A stretch of DNA of 64,000 nt. Origin: Saccharothrix carnea (GTDB lineage Bacteria > Actinomycetota > Actinomycetes > Mycobacteriales > Pseudonocardiaceae). A model generated the notes under the pieces. That model saw nothing but the letters and a program-made list of their open reading frames with translations. It made no database searches and was not told the DNA's origin. Position numbers and translations under genes: made by a program. The stretch is from the NCBI RefSeq assembly GCF_003014735.1, contig NZ_PYAX01000004.1, positions 620,001 to 684,000 of the forward strand, in the 5' to 3' direction. Shown here one piece after another: positions 35,908-45,119 of this stretch (the first letter of the stretch is position 1; every line of letters starts with the position of its first letter).

Positions 35908-38628
35908 GTGCGAGTCGGGGTTCTGGGGTCCGTCGAAGCGTGGGGCGAGGACGGGGCGCGGCTGCCCATCGGACCTCCGCAGCAGCGGTGCGTCCTCGGT
36001 GTCCTGGCGTTGGAGGCGGGTGAGGCCGTCCCGCTGGACCGGCTGATCGACTGCCTCTGGGACGACGACGCCCGGCGTGACGCGCGCGGGCTCGTGCACG
36101 GCTACGTCTACCGGCTGCGCAAGGCCGGGCTCACGATCACCAGGTCAGGCGCCGGGTACACCCTCGAAGCCGACGTCGACCTGCACCGCTTCCGCGGGCT
36201 GGCACGCGAGGGGGCGCACGCCGAGGCGCTCGGCCTGTGGCGCGGCGAGCCGCTGGCCGGGGTCACCGGGACGGACCTGCTGGCCCGGTTCCGCACGGCG
36301 CTGGTCGAGGAGATGCTCGCGGTCGTCGAGGCGTGGGCCGAGCACGAGCTGGAACGGGGACGGCACCGCGAGGTCGTGGGCGAGCTGGCCGCGCGGGCGG
36401 CCGAGCACCCGCTGCGGGAGAAGCTCGTCGCGCTCGCGGTGCGGGCGCTGCACCTGTGCGGGCAGCAGGCGGAGGCGCTGCGGCGCTTCGACCGCACCCG
36501 CGGGCTGCTCGCCGACGAGCTCGGCCTGGACCCGGGTGAGGAGCTGAGGACCGCGCACGAGCAGGTCCTGCGGGGTGTGCCGGTGTCCGAGGCGCGCGCC
36601 AGCACGTTGCCGTTCGACGTGCCCGACTTCACCGGTCGCGCGGCGGACCTGGAGGCGCTGACCCGGCCGTCGACCGGCACCAGGGTGTGGGCGATCGACG
36701 GCATGGGAGGTGTCGGCAAGAGCACGCTCGCCGTGCACGCGGCGCACCGGCTCGCCGAGCGCTACCCGGACGCGCAGCTCTACGTCGACCTGCACGGCTT
36801 CACCCCCGGCCGCGCGCCGCTCGACCCCGCCGCCGCGCTGGCCACGTTGCTGTCGTCGCTGGGCGTGCCCGCCGACCGGGTGCCCGTGGACGTCGACCAG
36901 CGGACGTCGTTGTGGCGCACGACCCTGGCCGACCGCAAGGCCGTCGTGGTGCTGGACAACGCCGCCGACGCCGAGCAGGTGGCACCGCTGATCCCCGGCG
37001 CGCCGGACTGCCTGGTGCTGGTGACGAGCAGGCGGCGGCTGGTCGACCTGGACGGCGCGACGCCGCTGTCGTTGGACGTCCTGCCGGTGCCGGAAGCGGT
37101 CGAGCTGTTCACCGCCGTCGCCGGGGAACGCCCGGCCGGCGACCGGGCCGCCGTCCTGGAGGTCGTCGAGCTGTGCGGGCGGCTGCCGCTGGCGATCCGG
37201 ATGGCGGCGGCCAGGTTGCGGCACCGACCGCAGTGGCTCGCCGCCGACCTGCTCGACGTGCTGCGGACCAAGCAGTCCCGATTATCCGGCCTGACCGCGG
37301 TTTTCACCGTGTCCTACGAGCACCTCGAACCGCTGCGCCGGCGCGTGTTCCGCACGCTGGCCGTGCACCCGGGCGAGCACTTCGACGCCTTCGCCGCCGC
37401 CGCGGTGACCGACGTGCCGTTGCCGCGGGCGCGGGACCTGGTCGAGGACCTGCTCGACGACCACCTGCTCGAGCAGAAGTCCCGCGGGCGGTACGAGTTC
37501 CACGACCTCGTCCGCCAGTACGCGCTGACGTTGCCCGAGGACGACGAGGTGCCGCGTCGGCGGATGCTGGACTACTACCTGGTCGTCGCCGACCGCGCGG
37601 CCGACCTGCTGCAACCGGGTCGGCGCAAGGCCGAGCCGCCGGTGGCGCACGTGCCCGCGGCACTCCCGCCGTTGGCCGACAACGACTCGGCGATGGCCTG
37701 GTACACCGCCGAGCACCGCAACCTCGTGGTGCTGGTGGAGCACGCGGCGGCGCACGGCCTGCCGTCCCACGCGTGCGCCCTGTCCCGCGACGTGGGGCAC
37801 TACCTGGTGATCACCCACCACGTGGACGACCTGTTGCGCACACAGGAGGTCGCGGCCGGGTGCGCGCGCGAGCTGGGCGACCCGCGCCTGGAGTCGCTCA
37901 GCCTGCACCAGCTCGCGCTGACCAACTACATGGCGTGCCGCTACCGGGTCGGCCTGGAGTACGCGACCCGCAACGTCGAGCTGGCCCGCGGCCTGCCGAA
38001 CGAGGCGCACACGGTCGCGGTCGCCGGGCTGCTGCACCACCGCCTCGGCGCGTACTCGGCGGCGCTGGACTGCCACCGGGCCGCGTTGGAGATCGCGCAA
38101 CGCGACCAGGACTACCGCGTGTCGGCCATCTGCACCGCCAACATCGGCCGCACGCGGCTCGCGCTCGGCGACGCCGACGAGGCCCGTGAGCTGCTGGAGA
38201 AGGCGCTGGTCCGGAGCCGGGAGATCGGGGAGCGCAACGAGGAGGCGTCGAACCTGACCACCCTCGGCACCGCGTTGAGCCGGCTGGGCAGGCACGACGA
38301 GGCGCTGGCGGCGTTGCGCGCGGGGCTGGCGCTCGCCGAGGAACTCGGCAACGTGCACTACGCGGTGCGGGGCGGGATCGAGCTGGCGGACGGGCTGCTC
38401 GCCGCGGGCCTGCCCGCCGAGGCCGAGCCGCACGCGCGGCGGGCGATCGACGCGCTCAGCGGCGGGCGCGTGCTTGACCACCTCGCCGAGGCGCACAACG
38501 TGCTCGGCGCCGTGCTGGCGGCTTCGGGTGACGCGGAAGGCGCGCGGCGGCACCACGGGACGGCGTTGCGGCTCGCGTCGCAGATCGAGTACCGGCGGGA
38601 GGTCGAACGGGCCGTCGCGGCGTCCTGA
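35908..38628 (+). CDS. AfsR-like SARP regulator with NB-ARC and TPR domains
   Basis: 906 residues. A winged-helix DNA-binding domain (1-85, MRVGVLGSVEAW), BTAD (about 90-220), then NB-ARC with Walker A GMGGVGKST, Walker B VVVLDNA and LPLAIRMAAARL. The last 350 residues are TPR-like (EEASNLTTLGTALSRLGRH). AfsR-type proteins integrate nutrient or kinase signals and activate secondary metabolism or development. It is divergent from the lysozyme-lectin gene, separated by 111 bp, and may control the secreted island. No biosynthetic cluster is adjacent. Confidence 0.92.
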   Translation: MRVGVLGSVEAWGEDGARLPIGPPQQRCVLGVLALEAGEAVPLDRLIDCLWDDDARRDARGLVHGYVYRLRKAGLTITRSGAGYTLEADVDLHRFRGLAREGAHAEALGLWRGEPLAGVTGTDLLARFRTALVEEMLAVVEAWAEHELERGRHREVVGELAARAAEHPLREKLVALAVRALHLCGQQAEALRRFDRTRGLLADELGLDPGEELRTAHEQVLRGVPVSEARASTLPFDVPDFTGRAADLEALTRPSTGTRVWAIDGMGGVGKSTLAVHAAHRLAERYPDAQLYVDLHGFTPGRAPLDPAAALATLLSSLGVPADRVPVDVDQRTSLWRTTLADRKAVVVLDNAADAEQVAPLIPGAPDCLVLVTSRRRLVDLDGATPLSLDVLPVPEAVELFTAVAGERPAGDRAAVLEVVELCGRLPLAIRMAAARLRHRPQWLAADLLDVLRTKQSRLSGLTAVFTVSYEHLEPLRRRVFRTLAVHPGEHFDAFAAAAVTDVPLPRARDLVEDLLDDHLLEQKSRGRYEFHDLVRQYALTLPEDDEVPRRRMLDYYLVVADRAADLLQPGRRKAEPPVAHVPAALPPLADNDSAMAWYTAEHRNLVVLVEHAAAHGLPSHACALSRDVGHYLVITHHVDDLLRTQEVAAGCARELGDPRLESLSLHQLALTNYMACRYRVGLEYATRNVELARGLPNEAHTVAVAGLLHHRLGAYSAALDCHRAALEIAQRDQDYRVSAICTANIGRTRLALGDADEARELLEKALVRSREIGERNEEASNLTTLGTALSRLGRHDEALAALRAGLALAEELGNVHYAVRGGIELADGLLAAGLPAEAEPHARRAIDALSGGRVLDHLAEAHNVLGAVLAASGDAEGARRHHGTALRLASQIEYRREVERAVAAS

Positions 38629-38663
38629 ACGGGGTGTCGCGAACGCCGGGCCGGACGGCTCGG

Positions 38664-40277
38664 TCAGCCCTCCGGGTGGCGGCCGAGCGCGTCGGCCGCG
38701 TGCACCGCCTCCAGCGACAGCGTCTTGTACCCGACCTCCTCGAACAGCACGGTGAGCCGGTCGGCTTCGCTCTGCACCACCGTGCCGGAGCCGAACTCGC
38801 GGTGGTGGACGCGGGACTGCGCCGGGTACTCGGGGTTGGCCGACACACCGGTGCCGGCCTCGCCGCTCTCGCACGTGTCGCAGTTGCCGCACGCCCGCTC
38901 CAGCACCTCGCCGAAGTACCCCAGCAGGTGCCGGCGCCGGCACGCCCTGGTCTCCGCGTACGCCCGCAGCACCTCGATCCGCGACCGGTCCAGCCGGTGC
39001 AGCCGCTGTGCTTCCTCCACCGCCAGGTCGGCCGCCTCCCCGGGCTCGACCACCAGCCGGAACCGCGCCTTGGCCGCCTGCACCGCGCCGACCCGTTCCA
39101 GCAGGTTCACCCCGGAGGTGACCTTGCGGCGCGACTCCCCCACCTCCCGGGCCAGCTCGGTGACCCGCAGCCCGGGGTGGTCGCGCACTGCCTCCGCCAG
39201 CCCCGCCAACGCGTCCCGGTCGACGTGGCGCGAGTGCAGGAACCGCTGGAGCCCGAGGTCCTGCGGCCGGTAGAACAGCACCGCCCGGGCGGGCTCGCCG
39301 TCCCGTCCGGCCCGGCCGATCTCCTGGTAGTAGGCGTCCAGCGAACCCGGCGCGGACGCGTGCGCGACGAACCGCACGTCCGGCTTGTCGATGCCCATGC
39401 CGAACGCCGAGGTCGCCACCACCACGTCCACCCGGCCGCGCATGAACGCGTCCTGCACGCGTTCCCGTTCGGCGGCCTTCATCCCGGCGTGGAACGGCTC
39501 GGCGTTCACCCCTCGGGCGGCCAGTTCCTCCGCGTAACGGCGGGCGTCCTTGCGCGTCGCCACGTAGACCAACCCGGGCTTGCCCGCGTCACGCACCCAG
39601 TCGAGCACCGCGCGCCGCTTGTCGTCGTCCTCGACGAACCCGCGCACCGCCAGCGACAGGTTGGGCCGGTCGAACCCGACGGCCACCACGACCGGGTCAC
39701 GCATCCCCAGGTGGCTGATCACGTCCTCGCGCACGGTCGCGCCCGCCGTGGCGGTGAGCGCGAGCACGGGCGGACGGCCGACCCGGGCCACCGCCGCCTC
39801 CAGCCGCAGGTAGTCGGGCCGGAAGTCGTGGCCCCACGCCGACACGCAGTGCGCCTCGTCCACCACGAACAACGCGGGTTCGCCCAACCGGTCCGACACC
39901 TCGGGCTTGGCCAGTTGCTCGGGTGAGACGAACAGGTACCGCACCTCGCCGCGCGCCACGGCCTCCCACGTCGCGTCGTTGTCCACTTCGGACTGCGCCG
40001 AGTTGACCAGCGCGGCCGTGGGCGCGCCGTTCTCGCGCAACGCCGCCACCTGGTCGCGCTGCAACGCGATCAACGGCGACACCACGACGACCAGCCCGTC
40101 CAGCAGCACGCCGGGCACCTGGTAGACCGCCGACTTGCCCGCGCCGGTCGGCAGCACGACGAACACGTCCCGCCCCGCCAGGACCTGCTCCATGGCGGCG
40201 ACCTGCTCGTCGCGCAGCTCCGCCCACCCGAACACGTCCCCGGCTGCCCGGCGCAACCGCTCCCGCACCGCGGTCAC
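38664..40277 (-). CDS. recQ: RecQ family ATP-dependent DNA helicase
   Basis: 537 residues. Helicase motif I is LPTGAGKSAVYQ, motif II is VDEAHCVSAWGHDFR and motif VI is YYQEIGRAGRDGEPA. A zinc-binding RQC segment contains CRRRHLLGYFGE and CGNCDTC. Unwinds DNA 3' to 5' in recombination and repair. The GTG at 40277 overlaps the TGA of the DUF2243 gene (GTGA), so the two are co-translated; the longer open frame upstream is not homologous. No HRDC domain is seen; the C-terminus instead ends in a short domain (SRVHHREFGSGTVVQSE) found in many actinobacterial RecQ proteins. Confidence 0.93.
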   Translation of the reverse strand: MTAVRERLRRAAGDVFGWAELRDEQVAAMEQVLAGRDVFVVLPTGAGKSAVYQVPGVLLDGLVVVVSPLIALQRDQVAALRENGAPTAALVNSAQSEVDNDATWEAVARGEVRYLFVSPEQLAKPEVSDRLGEPALFVVDEAHCVSAWGHDFRPDYLRLEAAVARVGRPPVLALTATAGATVREDVISHLGMRDPVVVAVGFDRPNLSLAVRGFVEDDDKRRAVLDWVRDAGKPGLVYVATRKDARRYAEELAARGVNAEPFHAGMKAAERERVQDAFMRGRVDVVVATSAFGMGIDKPDVRFVAHASAPGSLDAYYQEIGRAGRDGEPARAVLFYRPQDLGLQRFLHSRHVDRDALAGLAEAVRDHPGLRVTELAREVGESRRKVTSGVNLLERVGAVQAAKARFRLVVEPGEAADLAVEEAQRLHRLDRSRIEVLRAYAETRACRRRHLLGYFGEVLERACGNCDTCESGEAGTGVSANPEYPAQSRVHHREFGSGTVVQSEADRLTVLFEEVGYKTLSLEAVHAADALGRHPEG

Positions 40278-40696
40278 CGGACCACCCGCTCCCGCGCCAC
40301 GAGCCGGCCGGCCACCACCAACACCGCGCCGAACACCAGGAAACCCAGGTCGTAGGCCAGTTCGTGCGGCCCGGAGCGGACGTGGTGCACGCCGAGCACC
40401 AGGTGGTCCACCACCCCTTCGACCAGGTTGAACACGCCCCAGCCGGCCAGCACCCCGCCCCACAGCGTCCGCCCGGCCACCTCACCCGCGCGGTTGAGCA
40501 GCGCCACGCCGGTGAGCACGAGCACCAGGCACAGCAGGTGGAACAGCCCGTCCCCGACCATGTTCCGGTGCGGGTCGTCCGGGTACCAGCCGGACAGCAT
40601 GTGGTGCCAGCCCAGGAGCTGGTGGATGACGATGCCGTCCACGAACCCACCGATCCCCGAGCCGAGCACCAGCGCCGCTCGCGCGCCTCTCGTCAT
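40274..40696 (-). CDS. DUF2243 membrane protein
   Basis: 140 residues with four hydrophobic segments. The signature of the family is clear: GGFVDGIVIHQLLGWHHMLS, then DGLFHLL and GVVDHLVLGVHHVR. The conserved histidines in or near the membrane suggest metal binding. Function is unknown. It precedes recQ with a four-base overlap, which looks like simple packing rather than shared function. Confidence 0.92.
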   Translation of the reverse strand: MTRGARAALVLGSGIGGFVDGIVIHQLLGWHHMLSGWYPDDPHRNMVGDGLFHLLCLVLVLTGVALLNRAGEVAGRTLWGGVLAGWGVFNLVEGVVDHLVLGVHHVRSGPHELAYDLGFLVFGAVLVVAGRLVARERVVR

Positions 40697-40844
40697 GGCC
40701 CGGGAGTTGCCCGCGCGGCCCGGCTCAAACTCGGCCCGTCGTCACACCCCGCCGCACCGAGGTGGTCAACGCGGTGGTCGGCGGCGCGGTCGTGATCGGA
40801 GGTGTGCTGCCGGCCCGGTCGGGGCCGAATGTGAGGATCTCTCC

Positions 40845-41681
40845 ATGAACGCGATCTTCGTCTGCCTGCCCGGCTCCAACAGCAACTCGTTCCACTGGTC
40901 ACCGCTGCTGCGCGAACTGACCCTGCTCGGCCACCGCGCACTCGCCGTGGACCTGCCCGGACACGGCTTCGACGCCACGTTCTCCGCGTCCTACCAGGCA
41001 CCGCAGGACCCGGCCGCGCTCGCCGCCGCGCCGTCCGGCCTCAAGGGCGCGAGCCACGCCGACAACGTCGCGCACGTGATCGACGTGGTGCGCCGCGCGG
41101 GCGAGCACGGCCGGGTGGTCCTGGTCGGGCACAGCCGGGGCGGGATGACGCTGACCGGGGTGGCGAACGCCGTGCCCGAGCTGCTGCACCGGGTCGTCTA
41201 CGTGTCGGCGTGGTGCTGCGTCGACCTGACCGCCGACGGGTACATGGCGGGGCCGGAGTGGGCGTCGAGCGTGCTCAACGACCTGCCGGGCCTGCTCGCG
41301 GGCAGCCCGGTCGACCTGGGCGTGCTGCGGATGAACTGGCGCACCGCCGACCCGGACCTGCTGGCCAAGCTCAAGAACGCGCTCCTGGCGGACGGCACGG
41401 ACGCGGAGTTCCTGGCCGCGCTGAACACCCTCGAACCGGACGAGAGCCTGGACGGCGGCAGCGACCGCGTCGACCCGGCCGCCTGGGCACGCCTGCCGCA
41501 CACCTACCTCCGCCTGGCCGGCGACCGCTCGGTGCCGGTCGAGCTGCAGGACCGGTTCATCCGCGAGGCCGACGCGCTGCTCCCGGACAACCCGTTCGAC
41601 GTGCGCACGCTCGACACCAGCCACATGGGCTTCCTGGTCCGCGCGAAGCAGGCCGCCGCGGTGCTGGCCGAGCTGGCGTAG
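40845..41681 (+). CDS. Alpha/beta hydrolase
   Basis: 278 residues. Starts with the oxyanion strand IFVCLPGSNSNSFHW; the nucleophile elbow is VGHSRGGM; the acid is probably in RLAGDRSVP and the histidine in DTSHMGFLV. This resembles the salicylate esterase/hydroxynitrile lyase type of small-molecule hydrolase. Cytoplasmic (no signal peptide). GAGG eight bases before ATG 40845 supports the start. Confidence 0.88.
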   Translation: MNAIFVCLPGSNSNSFHWSPLLRELTLLGHRALAVDLPGHGFDATFSASYQAPQDPAALAAAPSGLKGASHADNVAHVIDVVRRAGEHGRVVLVGHSRGGMTLTGVANAVPELLHRVVYVSAWCCVDLTADGYMAGPEWASSVLNDLPGLLAGSPVDLGVLRMNWRTADPDLLAKLKNALLADGTDAEFLAALNTLEPDESLDGGSDRVDPAAWARLPHTYLRLAGDRSVPVELQDRFIREADALLPDNPFDVRTLDTSHMGFLVRAKQAAAVLAELA

Positions 41682-41722
41682 TCCCGGTCCGGGAGCCGAA
41701 TCCCGGTTTGTCGAGTTATTGC

Positions 41723-41736
41723 GTGACGCTGCTCAC
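41723..41736. promoter_or_regulatory. CRP-like site GTGA-N6-TCAC
   Basis: GTGACGCTGCTCAC lies 43 bp before the GH99-like gene. It has the same symmetric core as the site at 17463-17476. Carbon-catabolite-type control of a secreted glycosidase would be sensible but is inferred. Confidence 0.45.
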
Positions 41737-41778
41737 TTCTTGCATGCTGGTGTCGTCCCTCCAACGAAGGAGCGTGCG

Positions 41779-43428
41779 GTGCCCCTGTCACGCAGGACAT
41801 TCCTCGGATCGGCCCTGGCCGCCTCCGCCCTGACCACCACGTCGTCCCCGGCGGGCGCGGCGAGCCCGCCGGGCGACGTGGTCGGCAAGATCACCGTCGG
41901 CTACCAGGGCTGGTTCGCCGCCCGGGGCGACCGCTCGCCCCTCGACGGCTGGTGGCACTGGAGCCACGACTGGGGGCAGCCGCCCTCGCCGACCAACCAC
42001 GCGCTGATGTCCTGGCCGGACATGACGGACTACGCGAACAAGTACACGACGGCGTTCGGCACGCTGGGCAACGGCCAACCGGCGACCGTGTTCTCCAACC
42101 ACGACTACCAGACCGTGGACGTGCACTTCCGCTGGATGCGCGAGTACGGCTGCGACACCGCCGCCCTGCAGCGGTTCAACCCGACCGGCGGCGAGGGCCC
42201 GATCCGCGACGCCGTCACCGCCCACGTCCGGCGGGCCGCCGAGGCGCACGGCGTGAAGTTCTACCTCATGTACGACGTCACGAACTGGACGAACATGCAG
42301 TCGGAGATCAAGGCCGACTGGACGGACAAGATGCGCGCGTACACCTCCTCCCCCATGTACGCCCGCCAGAACGGCAAGCCGGTGGTCTGCATCTGGGGCT
42401 TCGGCTTCAACGACCCCGGCCGGCCGTTCACCCCGCAGCAGTGCCAGGACGTGGTCGACTGGTTCAAGGGCCAGGGCGTCTACCTGATCGGCGGGGTGCC
42501 CACGCACTGGCGGCGCGAGGTCGAGGACTCGCGGCCCGGGTTCGCTCAGGTCTACCGCAGCTTCCACATGATCTCGCCGTGGATGGTCGGCCGGATCGGC
42601 ACCGTCGCCGACGCCGACCACTTCTTCACCCACGTGAACTCGCCGGACCAGGCCGAGTGCGACCGGCTCGGCATCGACTACCAGCCGTGCGTGCTGCCGG
42701 GCGACCTGTCGCGGCGGCACCGGGCGCACGGCGACTTCATGTGGCGGCAGTTCTACAACATGGTCCGGCTGGGCGTGCAGGGCATCTACATCTCGATGTT
42801 CGACGAGTACAACGAGGCCAACCAGATCGCCAAGACACCGGAGACGCAGGCGGGCATCCCGGTCGGCTCCGGTTTCCTGGCGCTGGACGAGGACGGCACG
42901 CGCTGCTCGTCGGACTACTACCTGCGGCTCACCGGCGACGGCGGCCGGATGCTCAAGGGGCAGCTCGCGTTGACGGCGGTCCGGCCGACCAAGCCGATGC
43001 CCGACGCGGTCGAGCGTGATCTCGCCGCCGGCCGGCCGACGACGCAGAGCAGCCAGACCCAGCACTACGGCAGCCACTTCGCCGTCGACGCCGACCCGCA
43101 CACCTACTGGGAGAGCGCGAACAGCGCGTTCCCGCAGTGGATCGGGGTCGACCTGGGCACGGTGGCCGCGCCGCGCCGGATGGTGCTGAGCCTGCCGCCG
43201 AACCCCGCGTGGGGCCGCCGCACGCAGACCATCGCGGTGGAGGTCGGCACCGGCACATCGTTCACCACCGTGCTCGGCCCGACCGGCTACGTGTTCGACC
43301 CGGCCACCGGCAACGCGGTCACCGTCGCCCTGCCCGCCGGGGTGACCGCCCGGCACGTGCGGCTGCGGTTCAGCGGCAACACGGGGTGGCCGGCCGGGCA
43401 GCTGGCCCGGTGGCAGGTCTTCGGCTGA
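41779..43428 (+). CDS. Secreted GH71/GH99-like glycosidase with F5/8-type (CBM32-like) C-terminus
   Basis: 549 residues with a Tat signal (SRRTFLGS). The catalytic region (about 35-390) has KITVGYQGWFAARGDRS, KFYLMYDVTNW and GIYISMFDEYNEANQ; the last matches the acidic motif of GH99-like endo-alpha-mannosidases and GH71 relatives. The final 130 residues are a discoidin-type carbohydrate-binding module (TYWESANSAFPQWIGVDLG ... HVRLRFSGN). GTG 41779 follows AAGGAG by six bases. A CRP-like site sits upstream. Confidence 0.87.
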   Translation: MPLSRRTFLGSALAASALTTTSSPAGAASPPGDVVGKITVGYQGWFAARGDRSPLDGWWHWSHDWGQPPSPTNHALMSWPDMTDYANKYTTAFGTLGNGQPATVFSNHDYQTVDVHFRWMREYGCDTAALQRFNPTGGEGPIRDAVTAHVRRAAEAHGVKFYLMYDVTNWTNMQSEIKADWTDKMRAYTSSPMYARQNGKPVVCIWGFGFNDPGRPFTPQQCQDVVDWFKGQGVYLIGGVPTHWRREVEDSRPGFAQVYRSFHMISPWMVGRIGTVADADHFFTHVNSPDQAECDRLGIDYQPCVLPGDLSRRHRAHGDFMWRQFYNMVRLGVQGIYISMFDEYNEANQIAKTPETQAGIPVGSGFLALDEDGTRCSSDYYLRLTGDGGRMLKGQLALTAVRPTKPMPDAVERDLAAGRPTTQSSQTQHYGSHFAVDADPHTYWESANSAFPQWIGVDLGTVAAPRRMVLSLPPNPAWGRRTQTIAVEVGTGTSFTTVLGPTGYVFDPATGNAVTVALPAGVTARHVRLRFSGNTGWPAGQLARWQVFG

Positions 43429-43445
43429 CGGGTCTTCGGCCCGGC

Positions 43446-43459
43446 TGGGAGCGCTCCCA
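43446..43459. promoter_or_regulatory. CebR/CelR-type operator TGGGAGCGCTCCCA
   Basis: A perfect 14-bp match to the LacI-family CebR/CelR box that controls cellulose/cello-oligosaccharide genes in Streptomyces and Thermobifida. It is 16 bp before the SDR start and 17 bp after the GH99-like stop. No CebR, cellulase or cellobiose transporter is in the window. Confidence 0.7.
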
Positions 43460-43475
43460 CGGTAGGCTTCCCCGC

Positions 43476-44237
43476 ATGGTGAGCGTTCTGGTCACGGGGT
43501 CGGCGGACGGTATCGGTCGGGAGACGGCGGCGACGCTGGTGGCGCGAGGGCACCGGGTGGTGCTGCACGCGCGCGACTCGGCCCGCGGTGACGAGGCGCT
43601 GGCCGCCGTGCCCGGCGCGGCCGGTGTGGTGGTCGGCGACCTCGCGTCGCTGGCGCAGACCCGGGAGCTGGCGTCCGCCGCCGGCGCCTTCGACGTGGTG
43701 ATCCACAACGCGGGCCTCGGCGGCGGCCTGCCCGAGCGGCGGGTCACCGAGGACGGCCTGGAGCTGTTGTTCCAGGTCAACGTGCTGGCGCCGTACCTGC
43801 TGACGGCGTTGATGCCCCGGCCCCGGCGGCTGGTCTACCTGACCTCCGGGCTGGAGTCGCAGGGTGTGGCGGACCTCGACGACCTCCAGCACGAGCGCGG
43901 TCCGTGGGACGGCATGCAGGCGTACTCGGACTCCAAGCTGCTGGACGTGGTGCTGGCGTTCGCGGTGGCCCGCCGGTGGCCGGACGTGGTCAGCAACGCG
44001 GTCGACCCGGGCTGGATCAAGACCAAGCTGGGCGGCCCGAACGCCACCGACGAGCTGCCGAAGGGCGCGGACACCCAGGTGTGGCTCGCCACCGGCGACG
44101 AGCCCGCCGCCACGGTGACCGGCCGTTACTTCAAGTGGCGCGAGGAGCTGCGCGCCAACCCCGCCGCGTACGACGTGGACGTGCAGGAACGCCTGCTCGA
44201 CGCGTGCGCGGAGATCACCGGCGTCAAGCTGCCGTGA
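43476..44237 (+). CDS. Short-chain dehydrogenase/reductase
   Basis: 253 residues with the SDR cofactor motif LVTGSADGIGRE, the NAG-type motif VVIHNAGLGGG and the active-site pair in YSDSKLLD, with a serine in LTSGLE. NADP(H)-linked oxidoreductase of unknown substrate. The CebR-type box immediately upstream suggests cello-oligosaccharide-responsive repression. A hairpin terminator follows (44259-44286). Confidence 0.88.
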   Translation: MVSVLVTGSADGIGRETAATLVARGHRVVLHARDSARGDEALAAVPGAAGVVVGDLASLAQTRELASAAGAFDVVIHNAGLGGGLPERRVTEDGLELLFQVNVLAPYLLTALMPRPRRLVYLTSGLESQGVADLDDLQHERGPWDGMQAYSDSKLLDVVLAFAVARRWPDVVSNAVDPGWIKTKLGGPNATDELPKGADTQVWLATGDEPAATVTGRYFKWREELRANPAAYDVDVQERLLDACAEITGVKLP

Positions 44238-44258
44238 CCACTCTCCACGCGAGCAGGG

Positions 44259-44286
44259 CGGCGGCTACCCGGTAGGGCAGCCGCCG
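44259..44286 (+). terminator. Hairpin terminator after the SDR
   Basis: CGGCGGCT (44259-44266) pairs perfectly with AGCCGCCG (44279-44286) around a 12-base loop. No T-tract is present, as is usual in actinomycetes. Confidence 0.6.
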
Positions 44287-44309
44287 CACCGTTGCCTACG
44301 ATCGCGACC

Positions 44310-45119
44310 GTGCCCAGACCTCGCCGGACCGTGCTCGCCGCGTTCGGCGCCACGGCCGAGCCGGTCGTGCTGCCCGGTGGCCGGGGCGGGACGTGGCGCG
44401 CGGGTGACCTGGTGCTCAAGCCGGTGGACTTCGAGCCCGAAACGCGCTGGCGGTCCGACGTGCTCGCCGCCCTGCCGGAGTCGACCGGGTTCCAGGTCGC
44501 CCCTCCGGTTCGGTCCGCGTCCGGCGACTGGGTGGTCGACGGGTGGGAGGCGTGCCGGTTCGTGGCCGGCGAGCCGGACGTCGGCCGGCCGGACGACGTG
44601 CTGCGGGCCGGTATCGCGTTCCACGCCGCCGTGCGCGACGTGCCCCGACCGTCCTACTTGGACCTCCGCGATGACCCGTGGTCGTTCGGCGACCGGGTCG
44701 CCTGGGAGGAACTGCCCCTCGACGGCAGCCCCGCGGACCTGCTGGCACCGCTCGTCGCGGCCCGTCGCCCGGTGGACCTGCCGGCCCAGGTCGTGCACGG
44801 CGACCTGCCGGGCAACGTGCTGTTCGCCGCCGGCCTGCCGCCCGCGGTGATCGACTGGCCGCCCTACTGGCGGCCGGCGTCGTGGGCCGCGGCGGTCGCG
44901 GTGGCGGACTGCCTGTGCTGGTACGGCGCGCCGCCGGAGTTGGTCGACCGGTGGTCGCACCTGCCGGGGTGGGACCAGGTGCTGCTGCGGGCGTTGATCT
45001 ACCGGATCGTCACCCACGACCGGGCTTCCGGTGACTGGTCACCGGACCAGGTCCGCGCCTACCGGCCCGTGGTCGACCTGGTGACGGCCCGGCTCAGCGC
45101 GCCAGGGTCTGCTCGGTGA
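44310..45119 (+). CDS. Aminoglycoside-phosphotransferase-like protein (TIGR02569 type)
   Basis: 269 residues. The kinase-like Brenner motif is VVHGDLPGNVLF, followed by VIDWPPYWRPAS as the DFG-equivalent. The N-terminal half has GGRGGTWRAGDLVLKPVDF, matching an actinobacterial family of unknown role (TIGR02569). TACGAT at 44296-44301 lies eight bases before GTG 44310, so translation may be leaderless. A TTG at 44292 is an alternative start. Its end overlaps the convergent SDR gene by 26 bases. Confidence 0.8.
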   Translation: MPRPRRTVLAAFGATAEPVVLPGGRGGTWRAGDLVLKPVDFEPETRWRSDVLAALPESTGFQVAPPVRSASGDWVVDGWEACRFVAGEPDVGRPDDVLRAGIAFHAAVRDVPRPSYLDLRDDPWSFGDRVAWEELPLDGSPADLLAPLVAARRPVDLPAQVVHGDLPGNVLFAAGLPPAVIDWPPYWRPASWAAAVAVADCLCWYGAPPELVDRWSHLPGWDQVLLRALIYRIVTHDRASGDWSPDQVRAYRPVVDLVTARLSAPGSAR

